Shown here piece by piece: positions 1-10,854 of a DNA stretch of 64,000 nt. Position 1 is the first letter of the stretch, and each line of letters starts with the position of its first letter. Under the pieces are notes generated by a model. The model saw nothing but the letters and a program-made list of their open reading frames with translations, was not told the DNA's origin and ran no database searches. The DNA is taken from the NCBI GenBank assembly GCA_023213315.1, contig JAKCPI010000309.1, positions 103,687 through 167,686 of the forward strand. The letters run 5' to 3'. The position numbers were made by a program, and so were the translations under genes. The DNA is from Euborellia annulipes. Lineage: Eukaryota > Arthropoda > Insecta > Dermaptera > Anisolabididae.

Positions 1-172
1 ATTTGTTTCAAAGGTTTTATTAATTAAAAAAATTAACACTTGATTCGTATTTCTACAATTACTTGTCATCATGAGATTAGAATGTACACTTCTCATGATG
101 ACAAGTAATTATCGAAATACGAATCAAGTGTTAATTTTTTAATTAATAAAACCTTTGAAACAAATAACCTAG
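1..172. repeat. Palindromic element A (copy 1), hammerhead-like arms
   Basis: Almost perfect inverted repeat: arms of about 80 bases (1-80 and 93-170) starting TTTGTTTCAAAGG. Each arm carries a TGATGACAAGTAATT-hairpin-GAAATAC block, a degenerate hammerhead-like core. In this copy C3 of the CUGANGA box is A. Related to copy 2 at 4604-4775. Confidence 0.7.
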
Positions 173-594
173 TGTTTAATTTCTATATAAGTTTAAATTT
201 TATTATTGGTTCTGATTTTGGGTAAAATATTAATTCAAAATCATTTGCATTTTTTACACAATAATAATAATAATGTAGCTTGATTATAGTTTTGTTTATT
301 TATTAATATTATTACGTCATATATTTTTATTTGATTTGGGCAAAATTATAAAAAGTCAGGTAAGTGAAATTGATTAGAATTTTTTTTAAATCAATTTAAA
401 GAAAACGATAAAAAGAATAAATTTCCCGTGGTACCTACTTATTGCTGATATCTGAGTTAATTAATAAATTAATATTATCTAGCGATATTAATAAAGTCTA
501 TAAGAAAAGTGAGTTAAAATGATAACTCCTTTTAACGAACACTCCCATTTTTTAATTTATAATTTTTCAACAAACAAATATAGATATTTTTATT
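173..594. other. AT-rich, no feature seen
   Basis: Low-complexity A/T sequence between two palindromes; no gene, tRNA or clear repeat end. Confidence 0.6.
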
Positions 595-920
595 ATTATT
601 ATAGGAGTTTTTAAATTATAGACCACATTTTGAATTAATTATTAATTAAAAATATAAATACTGTACAACGTTTCGAGTGCTTATTCTCCAGCCGTTTTCA
701 AGTACTGTGCACTGGCTCCGATTTAAGAGAACTAACCTCTAAGGGGTCGTTGCATGCATTTTGTATACAACGACGCCCGCGTGCACGTTAAAGATTAGTT
801 CGCAAGGCAAAGTACTTGAAAACGACTGCAGAATAAGCAGTCGAAACGTTGTACAGTATTTATATTTTTAATAAATAATCAATACAAAATGTGATATATA
901 ATTAAAAACTCCCATAATAA
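595..920. mobile_element. Palindromic element B1 (two hammerhead-like arms)
   Basis: Fold-back element whose arms begin at AGGAGTTTTTAA and end at TTAAAAACTCCCAT, flanked by TAA-rich sequence. Both arms contain TACTTGAAAAC, a stem and TCGAAACGTTGTAC: minus at 663-704 and plus at 812-854. The unpaired centre (740-800) includes GTATACAACGACGCCCGCGTG. Most abundant family in the window (B1-B11). Confidence 0.75.
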
Positions 921-2440
921 TAATAAATAAAAGCATTTAAAAATACAAACCATAAAAGCTTTAATAAACATATAAAGGTATAATTATTCCTATTAGATAT
1001 AAGAAATAAAACTACCTTACATTTTAATTATTGATTAAAATATTTTTGTACATTTAAATAATTATACTCGAGAGATTATAATAATAATAATATAATAGAT
1101 ATTAAATTTTATTAAACATTTTTTCGCATTTGGCTAGTATTAAATATTAAATTAAGATTAGCTAATCACAGGCGGGTCCGAGAATGTTTTTCTTTTTCGA
1201 AAATAAAAATTAATTAAATATGAAAAAAAAAAGTTTGCGTCACTCCGGTTAATTAATAGTATTTATTTGAGAAAGAGATAAGATTAAATATGTAACAAAA
1301 GGCTATCGAGAAATTTATTTATAAAATATTTGTACAATTTCTAGATAAAAAAAAAAAATAATAATAATAATTGAAGAATCTTATTGGAAAAATGGAAAAA
1401 ATTTCAACGGTTTTCTAGTAAGAAGACTCGACTCTTCCTGCTTAAACAATACCGGAACACTTTCTTGATGGACAATATTTCCTGTTTTACAATCTACGCA
1501 CGCAAACCGGTAGCTCTACGAGAAACACAAGCACAAGTTTCACTAAATACTCGAAAAACAATTCACTCATTACAAATTCCATTAAAAATAAAATTGAAGA
1601 TATATACGGTAAAAAAATTTTATTCCTCTACTGTCAATGAACTCAAGACAATTGGCAAATTCAATTGTATTTATTTATCAAATATGGCTTGAATATTAAT
1701 ATAAGAAATATAAAAATTGAATTACTTTTATGCCTGTGCCGGCGTTTTATTTTGTATTATTCATGATTTAAATCTTTTTATTTGTGTGTAATAATGTTTC
1801 AGAGAATAAGAGAAAAATTTTCTAGACCTCTTGAGCTCAATCAAAATATTCATTTGGATTGCCTTTCTCACAGGGAATCCAATATATTCTTAGAAATATA
1901 ATGTGGAGTTTAATATTTAATTATTCTTAGCAATTGTCAGAGATATTTCTCAGTACTTTAAGCACGTGAGGGCCTAAGCTTATTATTTTAAGAAAATATT
2001 AAATTTTTCCTATTAAATTTAGCTATATTTAAGTTTTCCAAATAAATAAGAAAAATGTGATATTTTATAATTTTTTTTTTTTAAATAATAAGCCTGGAAC
2101 TGCTAAGATTACTAACACGTATTCTCTAACAATTACCAAGAACAATTAATCTCTTATCAAGTATTCGCTATTTTGTCTTGTAATCTCCGAGGCGAGTCTC
2201 TCCCCTATTCTTATTTATTTTTCCCTTTTTCTTCCTAGTGCATGTCACCCTGGTTATCATAGGTGTTTGGACCTTATGCACTCAATCCATTGATTCAAAA
2301 AGATAATTACAATTCTAGGCAAAGGAAAGAGGCGATTATAGTTCTAAGTAAGGATCTGTTTAAAAATAAAACCTTGAGTCCATTTTGACATTTGGTATAT
2401 GGGATTTAGCCATTTTTGCAACCACTAAACAGTTATACCA
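920..2440. other. AT-rich, no supported gene
   Basis: An open frame of 102 codons at 1384-1692 (+) lacks domain signatures and gene context, and is within chance expectation. Nothing else recognisable. Confidence 0.5.
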
Positions 2441-2698
2441 TATATGGACCCTGTTACGCATTAGTGTGTCAAGCGCCAGCTACCGAGATTTGAGAAAATT
2501 AACATTAAAGTTTTTTGTTTTCATTGGATTATATATAATTTTTTTTGTCAATTGTGGAATTAACATTGAATATAAATTTTTTTAGGACATATTTCATAAA
2601 AAATACTATTAATTATAGAATTTGAAACAATATTCTGTGCTAACTCAATTTTTAATTTTTCCGCGCTTGACACACTAATGCATAACAGGGTCCATATA
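2441..2698. mobile_element. Non-autonomous DNA transposon, TA-type
   Basis: Terminal inverted repeats of 36 bases (2441-2476 and 2663-2698) differ at a single position. They start TATATGGACCCTGTTA and end inside GTGTGTCAAGCGC. A TA dinucleotide at each edge is consistent with TA target duplication as in Tc1/mariner elements. Interior is noncoding; the 66-codon frame at 2385-2585 is incidental. Confidence 0.65.
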
Positions 2699-3625
2699 GA
2701 TAAGAAAGAACTAAATTAGAGAAATTCAAATTTTATCAATTCATATTTATTTTTTTTTTAATGTTTTAGTTTCAGAAAAAAGTTTCATTTCGTTATTTTA
2801 TTAATTTTTATTTAAATTTTCTTTTTTTTATTATTATGTCATATTTCTAAATTGTATCCAAGTTGAAAGCGAGCTTAATTATATTGAGAACGAATCAATG
2901 GATCCGGAACAATTAAATAGTTAAACGAACATAAATAAGATGAATATATTTTTAATTAATCACGTTATTAAAAAAATATAGACCATTCTATTATAGTACA
3001 AGAACCAAATTACTATTAAAATTTTCATTAGTGATCTTTTTTAATTACTCAAAAATAATCAATTATTTCATGCCTCTAAAAGGAAGAAATTTCAATTTAA
3101 ACGGAATTATTCAAGTTTGGAGACCGGGGACTCAACTCTCGGAAGTTGAAGTATAGATCAAGGGATGCCAGATAATGAATATTTAATTTTATCAATAAAT
3201 TAAAAAAAGTAAAAATTGATAAAAATAAATTGATGTGGTCAGCATACAAAGTAGCGATTCAAATTTGCATGAAATATTTGATAAAGAATTAAATAAAAAA
3301 AAAGTAAGATTCAATTGTGATGTTATAGAGTGATGTAAATAAGTAAAATAAATATAGTAAAATGTGCTTCTTCCTTCTGCCCCCTCCTAAACAGAAGTCT
3401 GGTTACGCCATTAGTGACAAAGCAGTAGTTTTCTCAACATTTTTATAGGTTAGTCAAATAAATAAACATTTAAATAGTCATGTTTACATGTCCATCTAAA
3501 AAAACTCTCAAATTAAGTAAAAATAATAAAATTTTCACTTGCTCTGTTAAAATCACAGAATAGGTAAAAGAGTCCTAGATCCCCCACCCCTGTTTTAAAG
3601 TATTACTAGATACTTAAAAATAATA
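2699..3625. other. AT-rich; hAT end relic near 3385-3415
   Basis: Mostly featureless. At about 3375-3415, GCCCCCTCC followed by AAGTCTGGTTACGCCATTAG resembles the right end of the GGCGTAACCAG hAT family; no left end was found. Confidence 0.35.
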
Positions 3626-3851
3626 AAAGAATTTGATTTTCGGTTTAACTGTGGTTTATTTGTAAAAATTACAAAGTTTCGGCCACTCATTAGGTGGCCT
3701 TCTTTAGGTAGAATTCAGTTAGGATTACAAAGGTTGCCACAGATGTAACAACCTTTGTAATCTTTCCTGAAGAAGGCCATAGAATGAGTGGCCGAAACAT
3801 TGTAATATATACAAATAAACCACAGTTAAAGAGAAAATCGAATTCTTTTAT
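3626..3851. mobile_element. Palindromic element C with hammerhead arms
   Basis: Inverted arms (3626-3720 and 3757-3851) start AAAGAATT.GATTTTC and contain TGTGGTTTATTTGTA. The right arm (+) carries CTGAAGA (exact CUGANGA box), a GGCCA/TGGCC stem and GAAAC; the left arm (-) carries the mutated CTAAAGA with GGCCAC/GTGGCC and GAAAC. The 79-codon minus frame crossing it is an artefact of the palindrome. Confidence 0.7.
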
Positions 3852-4283
3852 CAATGGTAGCAACTGTGAAAGCCTAAACTCCAAAACTCTTAAAAATAAA
3901 TGAAGTGTGGCCATGTAGCCATTTAGCATCTAATTGTCTCAACGGGATTCCCGGATAGTTAAAATAAATAGTTTTTAATTTTTGTTATCAACTTTATTAA
4001 TAAATGGTTATTATTTTTATATAATATGATTTTTTTATAATATAAATGAATGGCATTTATTTCTCGTGGCTAGTGGCGTTGCTAGGGAGGATTATAAGGA
4101 TTAGAACCTCCCACGATAGTTGAATTTGTACCAACAATATACATGCAGAAATAAATAGTAATTTGAGATATATAATTTAAACATTAGGACAGCGATTCCC
4201 AAACATTATTAAGGGTTCCGCAAGCCAAAGAAAATAAACCCCGAATACAACATTTAAAACAGGCACAAATTTCACTTTAAATT

Positions 4284-4466
4284 AATTATTTATTAAAAAT
4301 ATAAATACTGTACAACGTTTCGACTGCTTATTCTGCAGATGTTATCAAGTACTGTGCACTTGCTCCGGCTCAAGTTCAGTTCAGCAGTCGAAACGTTGTA
4401 CAATATTTATATTTTTAATAAATAATTAATAACAAAATGTGGACTATAATGAAAAACTCCCATAAT
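4284..4466. mobile_element. Element B2, short palindrome
   Basis: Deleted version of family B: left arm with ACAACGTTTCGACTGC (core TTGATAA on minus), then directly the right arm CAGTCGAAACGTTGTAC, ending AAAAACTCCCAT. Confidence 0.7.
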
Positions 4467-4603
4467 AATAATGATACAAGCCACAGAAGCTTTAATAAAC
4501 ACAAGTTTTTTATTGTCTTGAAATAAACGAGTAAAATTTGAGGTATAAACTTTCGACTTAAGGTTGTTCTAAATTAAAATTAAATATATAAATTAAACCT
4601 TAA

Positions 4604-4776
4604 GTTATTTGTTTCAAAGGTTTTATTAATTAAAAATTAACACTTGATACGTATTTCGACAATTACTTGTCAACATCGTGTATTAGAATGTAATCACTTC
4701 TGATGATGACAAGTAATTGTCGAAATACTTATTAAGTGTTAATTTTTGGTTACTAAAACCTTTGAAGAAATAGCTT
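4604..4776. mobile_element. Palindromic element A (copy 2)
   Basis: Second copy of the 1-172 element. The right arm holds CTGATGAT, a GACAA/TTGTC stem and GAAATAC, so here the CUGANGA box is intact, but the downstream cleavage triplet does not fit the GUH rule. Confidence 0.7.
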
Positions 4777-5820
4777 AGTGATTAATTTGTATATTTAATT
4801 TTAATTTGAGTAAAATATAATTATTAATAAAAATATTGTTACATGGACGCTGGGGAGTTCCCTAGAACTTAATGATGTCACAAGTATTCCATAAAGTGAA
4901 AAGAAAAGGTTTGGAAAATAATAACAAGTGTCCATCCCCCCTGAAGAAATGAAAAGTCCTTGAAAAATAAAATTTTATTTCTTAATCCCATCCCCCATTT
5001 CCTTATTAACAATTCCTTTTAATTGTTTGTTTTTATCAATTTTTAAAGAATTTACAATAAGTTTGTCTTTTCGACTTTTATTTTATTTTAATAAAATGAT
5101 TGTGTGAAATTAAATTCCAAGGCAATGAATTGAATATTTCCCTTTAAGACATGACATGGCTGCAAATGACAGGTGCAATTCATTTTTTTTTTTTTTTTTT
5201 TTATTGGAAACAATTCACTTTATATAATAACGTTTTAATATTTAGATTTTAATTTTTAATAAATAAAAGAAATAATTTATTTAAAAAAAAAATAAATAAA
5301 AAAACCCAGGCATATAAGACTATTAAATAACCTTATTAATAAAGTCCTTGTGTCTTTGAATAAAAACCGAAACAGCACAAATCGACTTCAAGCTATGAAT
5401 ATTTTATTTTATTTTGAGTTCTCCTTGCAACGAAATTTTTTAATTTTTATCAGTAATTAATTCATTAAAAATTATTTATTTCTGTATAAATTATTAAAAG
5501 TAAATAATTGAAGAAAAGAGGAAATTTTAAAAATAAGTTAGGATTAGTACTTAAATAGATTAATTCTATTCATTTCTAGAATAAATTTATTATTCATGGA
5601 AAACGGAAATGAATCGCTTTTACATTTAAAAGTTTTCAGTGAATTTATTTTAACAAAAAATAATTTAAATAAATTATTTCTTTATTAAACAAGGGCTTGA
5701 ACTTAAAGTTATACCCTGCATTAAATTTATTTACAACTTTAAGCTTTTAATTAAGCTTTGGATAAAAAAAAAAAAAGTGAATTGTTTCTTATTATAAGTA
5801 TTAAGTATTAAATAATTGAG
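4777..5820. other. AT-rich, no feature seen
   Basis: Homopolymer-rich A/T sequence with no gene signal; it may be intronic if the first-exon candidate at 5829 is real. Confidence 0.5.
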
Positions 5821-5828
5821 ATACTTAC

Positions 5829-6114
5829 AAAATTGAGATCGCGGGTTTTTTTCTGTTATTGTTTGTTGGGGATGTTTAAAGAGCGGCGCTTTTGTCGTTG
5901 AGTTTTGCGGGTTGTTGAAAAAAAAAATTCTATCGACGTATAAGAAGAGAAAAAAAAATAAAACGAAGAGATGTTTAGGCGAATTGAAGCCACACAGCGG
6001 GATTAAATATAATAATAAGTAAAATATTTTAAAAAAATCAATGAGAGTTTAAAAACTGAAGAGTAAGTAGCTTGAAGGTATGGATGTTACTCAGATTAAT
6101 GTTGAGCGCAAACT
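5829..6114 (-). other. Candidate noncoding first exon with a perfect splice donor
   Basis: On the minus strand an initiator-like TCAGTT sits at 6111-6116. From there to 5829 I find no ATG on that strand, and the segment ends at a perfect donor, GTAAGTAT (complement of 5821-5828). The segment contains GC-rich patches (5872-5925) unlike the flanks, although its middle is T-rich. An ATG-free leader of about 285 bases with a consensus donor is what a 5' UTR exon looks like. No coding sequence is implied. It could be an alternative first exon of the same minus-strand gene that starts at 63 kb, or belong to another gene to the left. RNA evidence is lacking. Confidence 0.35.
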
Positions 6115-6240
6115 GAGCGCCGGTAACCGATTGGAGGGGACGACGTAGGGTGTGAGAGGAGCTCTGCGACGTCACACGAATTCAGCCGAACGGAGCCGAA
6201 AATGCCCGAACGCCAGATGCCCTAATGGCAATCTAACAAT
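6114..6240 (-). promoter_or_regulatory. Candidate promoter (initiator, CCAAT, CRE) upstream of 5829-6114
   Basis: Reading the minus strand toward the putative start at about 6114: GC-rich sequence (6180-6210), a CRE-like TGACGTC (6168-6174), a CCAATCGG CCAAT box (6127-6134) and the TCAGTT initiator (6111-6116). The block is strikingly GC-rich in a window that is about 70% AT. The CCAAT box lies closer to the initiator than is usual, so the true start may lie further downstream. Confidence 0.35.
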
Positions 6241-6404
6241 CGAAAATGAAAACACCCACGCCTCGACACAGTAGATTTTAAGCTTTATATTATAATAATA
6301 AAAAGATAGAGATATTTTTTTTCTTCTATTACACATCCAGAATATTTATTATGAGATTAATAATATAAATTTTTAATCATACGGAAGGTAGATGAATAAA
6401 AAAT

Positions 6405-6480
6405 TATTTAAATTCTTTTAGTAGACGTTTCGGACGCCAATCGCGTCCTTCTTCGGGACCAAAGGTTATTAAATAATACA
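6405..6480 (-). ncRNA. Hammerhead-like motif D
   Basis: Minus strand: CCGAAGAAG, a six-pair stem GGACGC/GCGTCC and GAAACGTC (6423-6460). The CUGANGA box has C for U4; stem I pairing is poor. Single arm, no partner found nearby. Confidence 0.4.
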
Positions 6481-6689
6481 TATAGATGTTGTTGTGTGAT
6501 ATTTAGAAGGTTCTTAATTAAGTTAATTAAAATACAAAAAAAAGTAATTTGAGCATCTATCTTCTTTACGATTTAATATATAACAGCCATTTTACACTTA
6601 TATTTTATTTTTTTAAGAATAAATATTAATATTTAATTTTAAAAGAAAGAATTTAATGTGATATATCTTTGTGGGTGGTAGTATATATA

Positions 6690-6990
6690 GTTGAGCTAGA
6701 GTCAAAAAAGAAACTTCAAAGCTTTTAGCAGCCAAATATATTTTATTATAGCCGCACCAGGCTGACGTTTCCATCTTCAAAGTATATATGAAAATATTCA
6801 GGTCTGAACGTGACCTAGACAAGGGGCCAAAATGTCAAAATACATTTGGCTGCTAAAGTTTTGAAGTTTTTTTGACACAGACTCAAGTATAATAATTATA
6901 TTGAAAAAAATCAATTCAAATTTTTAGTAAAGTAACAGTCAGCCGACGTTTTGGTTATCCTCAGGGTAAATTAAATAATCAAATGGCATT
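6690..6990. repeat. Inverted repeat E plus degenerate hammerhead-like motif
   Basis: Arms at about 6698-6740 (AAACTTCAAAGCTTTTAGCAG) and 6843-6885 are inverted. The space between holds GACGTTTCCATCTTCAAAG. At 6940-6975, minus strand, CTGAGGATAACC then AAAACGTCGGC resembles a decayed core. Confidence 0.45.
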
Positions 6991-7239
6991 AGAAATAGAA
7001 AAATAAAGACCATACCAAAAAAAAAAAATTATTTGGGCCCTTCACCACGACGCAAAATCCTGACTAAGCTCGTGAGTGTAAGTAACCTCTATATTGTGTA
7101 AACTTTGGAACCTGTTAACCTTTGAGGACACCCCCCCCCCGCCCCACCTATTCATACAAATGACACACTAAACCACTAGAAAGGACAATTAATTATTTTT
7201 TGTTGAAAACTTTATCTGATATTTTCATTAGAAAAAGCC

Positions 7240-7320
7240 GGTAAAATTAAATTATTTTTTAACTGAAAACGTTTCGGTCGTCTATCGGCTCTTTCTTCAA
7301 GACGAAATGATTAAAATAAA
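7240..7320 (-). ncRNA. Hammerhead-like motif F
   Basis: Minus strand: TTGAAGAAAG...CGACCGAAACGTTTTC (7265-7305). C3 is U, so the 3-8 contact would be a U-G wobble. Stem II is weak. Single arm. Confidence 0.35.
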
Positions 7321-7549
7321 ATTTTCCATTATCATTTTAACAACATTAAGATGGATTTAATTGTTATTTAAATAGAAGTTTTTAAATATAAATAATAATA
7401 TGAATAAAACTTGTATCTAAATATTTTATTAAATACTCAAATTTTAACGAAGTTATTGTTAATTAAAGGCAGCTTGGGTTCAAATTCAGCAGAAATTTTT
7501 TGCTATTCTTCTAGTGATCAAAATTAGCTTCGATCAAATTTTAGTGTCC

Positions 7550-7830
7550 CTGAAAGAGTTACGAAACGCTGCATCGCTTAAGTTCTTGTGAGAAAGGGTT
7601 CGTTCACGGCTAGCAATCTTTCTTAAGAAATAACGTAGTCCGAGACCTGACCAATTTTCTGTCGTGAATATGAATTTTGCGTAAAAGTTTCACTTCTCTG
7701 TGTGTTGTATGAATACACGGTGATTTTTTACAATTCAATTTAATGTTTTTATTTAAATATACTCAAGAAGAAAATTTAAAATTCCATTGTTTTATCGCAA
7801 GAAATTAGTTTTTTTAGTAAATTTACTCTT
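7550..7830 (+). repeat. Diverged repeat Z, copy 1
   Basis: Shares CGAAACGCTGCAT (7562-7574) and AAGTTTCACTTCTCT (7686-7700) in the same order with 36890-37270. Both blocks also end in an A/T-rich tail. No coding frame. Nature unknown; the second copy leads into a perfect hammerhead (37422-37466), so Z may be the body of a retroelement. Confidence 0.4.
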
Positions 7831-8219
7831 CTCTTTTGTTCTCGGATTTATTTGAAAGAATTTATCAAATAATAATGAATTAACATGTTTTATACAGGTT
7901 ATTCCATTTATGTGTGAATAGAAAGGTTAATAAGAACCAGGGTCGTTTTCACTCGAAAATAGTAGAATAACGGTTGTTTGAGTAACATGGAGCGACCTCA
8001 AGAAGAACGTCAAGAACGCCAATAAGAGGGACGGTCACTCACTTTTTAATTAAGAATTCTTTACTCTTTGAACAAGTGAGGAAATTTAAAATGATTAAGT
8101 CTAAATGTTAATTTTAAATTTATCCATGAAAATGTCTGTTTCACTTTCTGAATAAACATCAGGTGTAACGCAATCGTAAGATTTGGATAATGCTGACAAA
8201 ATTTGTAAATAAATTATAA

Positions 8220-8345
8220 TTGCCGTTATGATGAGATCAAATAAAGAGAAAGTTTGGATTTTTGAAAATAGACGAAAACTTCTTCTAATTAACCAATAAA
8301 TAAAATGAACTATTATTATAAGCCAAAGGCGGGCTTTGCGGCTAG
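8220..8345 (+). mobile_element. Helitron 3' end
   Basis: Ends in a hairpin GCCAAAGGCGGGCTTTGCGGC followed by CTAG (8342-8345) and T, matching the Helitron rule of a short hairpin before CTRR with insertion between A and T. The same end recurs at 14734 and 55735. 5' end not located. Confidence 0.6.
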
Positions 8346-8487
8346 TTATATACGAGTATACAAATTTATTAATAGATTTTCGTATATAATTACATATTCT
8401 ACTTGCTAACGTTTAGGTTCCGGAAAACCAATTCGCAGGAACTTTGCAGCCAGAAGATTAAATAAAAAAATCTTTTATTTAATTTTT

Positions 8488-8534
8488 ATTTGCCGACGTT
8501 TCGGTCACCAGTCACAATTTTCATCAGGGCAAAT
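8488..8534 (-). ncRNA. Hammerhead ribozyme, element G left arm
   Basis: Stem I ATTTGCC/GGCAAAT (7 pairs), CTGATGA box, stem II region ending GACC, then GAAAC and cleavage triplet GTC. Stem III is the minimal AC/GT pair with no loop, as described for Penelope-associated type I hammerheads. Stem II has lost pairing compared with the right arm. Confidence 0.65.
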
Positions 8535-8765
8535 AGTGTCAATTATACACGATCTTAGGTATTTTAATGTTCATTGCAATTATATACAATTTCTTTTTAC
8601 TTTGATATGTACAAAAAATTATCATTTACTTGCTACTCGGGGTCACTGATTCATTGGTTAGAGACCCCCGTAAATAATATTTTTTTGTACATATCAAAGT
8701 AAAAATAAATTGTATATTAATTTCAATGAACATTAAAATACCTAAGACCGTGTATAATTGACAAT

Positions 8766-8812
8766 ATTTGCCCTGATGAAGGTCGTGATTGGCAACCGAA
8801 ACGTCGGCGAAT
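8766..8812 (+). ncRNA. Hammerhead ribozyme, element G right arm
   Basis: ATTTGCC (8766-8772) pairs with GGCGAAT (8806-8812) through one G-U; CTGATGA at 8773-8779; stem II GGT/ACC; GAAACGTC at 8798-8805. All conserved core bases are present. Confidence 0.75.
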
Positions 8813-9059
8813 AAAAATTAAATAAAATATTTTTTTTATTTAATCTCCTTGCTGCAGTTTTGCATATATGGTAAATGCTGGATAAAATGGCATATTTGAA
8901 ACATTTTACACATTTTAAAGATATTTCGCAAAAATTTTTTATTTTATTATTTTAAAATAAAGGGAATGATAATTAGCTACGATTGAATTTTCGTTTAATG
9001 TGAGTGAAAGTCTGAAATAAAAGTATACCTACATGTACACCATCTATTGCAATACTATT

Positions 9060-9294
9060 GAGGCTAAAGCCAGGTAGTTAGGCAGCCCAAATGACAGCTT
9101 GTCTGTGTGAGAAGTACCTTTTTCAAAGCTGACAATCGGTCGAGCGACCATTTTTAACAAAAGAATAATCATAAAAGTTTACCTTCTAATAAGATATATC
9201 GAAATAAAAATTATCTCAATGTTTTAATCAGAAAAAAAAAACAGTTTAGTGAGCGTGTGCCATTTGGGCTGCATAACTATCGGGCTTTAGTCTC
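9060..9294. mobile_element. MITE with 9-bp target duplication (MULE-like?)
   Basis: Terminal inverted repeats of about 37 bases: GAGGCTAAAGCCAGGTAG on the left; the right end is the complement of GAGACTAAAGCCCGATAG. Flanks AATACTATT (9051-9059) and AATACCATT (9295-9303) agree in 8 of 9 positions. A 9-bp duplication suggests a MULE-type element; an 8-bp hAT duplication cannot be excluded. Confidence 0.65.
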
Positions 9295-9314
9295 AATACC
9301 ATTTCAAAAAATGG

Positions 9315-9345
9315 TATATACAGTGCCCCACAAAAAAAGAGGCGC
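9315..9345 (+). mobile_element. Possible Tc1/mariner-like single end
   Basis: TATACAGTGCCCCACAAAA after TA resembles mariner-type termini (TACAGTG...). No opposite end was seen. Confidence 0.25.
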
Positions 9346-9799
9346 ACAAAGAAAATTTCATTATTTTTATATTATATTTTTTTAATATCTATTTTTTAAC
9401 TTAAAAGTACCTAATTAGAGTTATTATGAACAAATTTTACTCTACTGAATTTTTTACAATAAATTTAGTAATTTAGTTTTTATGTTTTTGTACTTTTTCT
9501 TTCCAAAAATGGGGCTCGATTTGTTTTAGATCGGTAGAATTACGATTTACATTCATTTGGAAGCCAATGACATGATATTTTCTTCACTTATATTATTGCA
9601 TATTTTAAAACTTTTTACTGAATAACACATGACATATTTAGTGTTTTTTTTATTGTTTATAAATCCGGACTTTAGTTATGAATGGAATATGTTAAGTTAT
9701 TTAACTTTCGTTTGATTACGTCAATGGATTCTATTTTGAATTGTTTTTATAAACTATTTATAAAACTTAAAATTTTTCCTAATTTCAAAGATATTAAGT

Positions 9800-10298
9800 C
9801 TGTGATCAAATGAAGGAATGAGCTACGAGGTTGAAATTTTATATTTAAGTTAGGCAACCCCTTGCGGTGTTAAAATATGCTTTTGAACTAAATTGGCCAA
9901 AAAGTACTAGTACTTTACTGAAGTAATTTTTCATTTTTTTTTTTTTTAGAATTTCTCAAACAATTAACTCTAACAAGTTTGATTAAAATTCAAAAATGAA
10001 TTATTTTTTAGATGCTCTTTAAAATGTATATCTCATTTTGCTCCTAAAATTGTTTAAAGACCACTTTACTCTTGTCTGCCTATAAATACAAAATACTTAA
10101 TCTTATTAACTAATATATATTTAAATATAAATTCTTTTTTCTATATTTATAAATTTTACATTCTGAATTCTAATATAATAGCTGAAACTAAAATATGTCG
10201 ACTCAAAAAATCTGATGTGACAAGCACAGAAAACAATTCTCAATTACCAAAGGTAAGAGAAAGTTGTGTGCTGTGCGACCAGTCACACCAGATTTTTT
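9800..10298 (+). repeat. R1 repeat, 5'-truncated
   Basis: Runs from the GAATGAGCTACGAGGTTGAAA block to the palindromic end, where AAAAAATCTGATGTGACAAGC (10205-10225) and its inverted partner ending ACACCAGATTTTTT close a hairpin. R1 is noncoding, here about 500 bases of a 0.7-0.8-kb consensus. Confidence 0.7.
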
Positions 10299-10854
10299 GA
10301 AATAATTTCAATTTTAATTTATAAATACAACTTGCACTTTTAAATTCTTATTCGAAATCGTATAATTGAACAATCACTAATAAAGAGAAAAATAAAATTT
10401 TTAAAAATTGAATTAAAATTTGATCGGTTCAACTTGCTAAATCTATTCGTATTTTATGCAAATTACAATTCATTTTCATTATCCCAAGGCTAAGTGTTAC
10501 AGAATAAGGTTAATTTATTATTAAATTGTTATATATTTATAGCTATCAATAGATCTAAAAACCTAATTTTTGCTTTTATTTAGGTTCTTTGAATGAAGAG
10601 CAATTGCATATTATATTAATGGATGACGAAAAAATTGTGCTAAGGAGAGTTAATTAATGGGAGGAGAAGTGAATGAATCAGTGTCAGTGAAAATATAAGT
10701 GTATCTAATTGGATGTTCAAATTCATATTTATTTATTTATAGTCATAGGAAATGTAAAATTCCTATATAATACAATAAACAAATTGATAGAGTACATAAA
10801 AAATAATTAATTAATTTGTGTTAAAAAATTCTCTTTAATTGAGTTCAAATAACC

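Larger units (their letters stand above)
8433..8852. mobile_element. Palindromic element G with two intact-core hammerheads
   Basis: Arms of about 180 bases (8433-8620, 8665-8852) flank a short centre (ACTCGGGGTCACTGATTC, 8636-8653). Shared arm features include AGATTAAATAAAA, the ribozyme and GTGTATAATTGACA. No coding sequence. The architecture equals inverted Penelope pLTRs without an ORF. Confidence 0.75.

Noticed and set aside
1384..1692. 102-codon open frame on +
   Set aside because: No domain, no splice or promoter context; length is within chance for a 64-kb AT-rich window.
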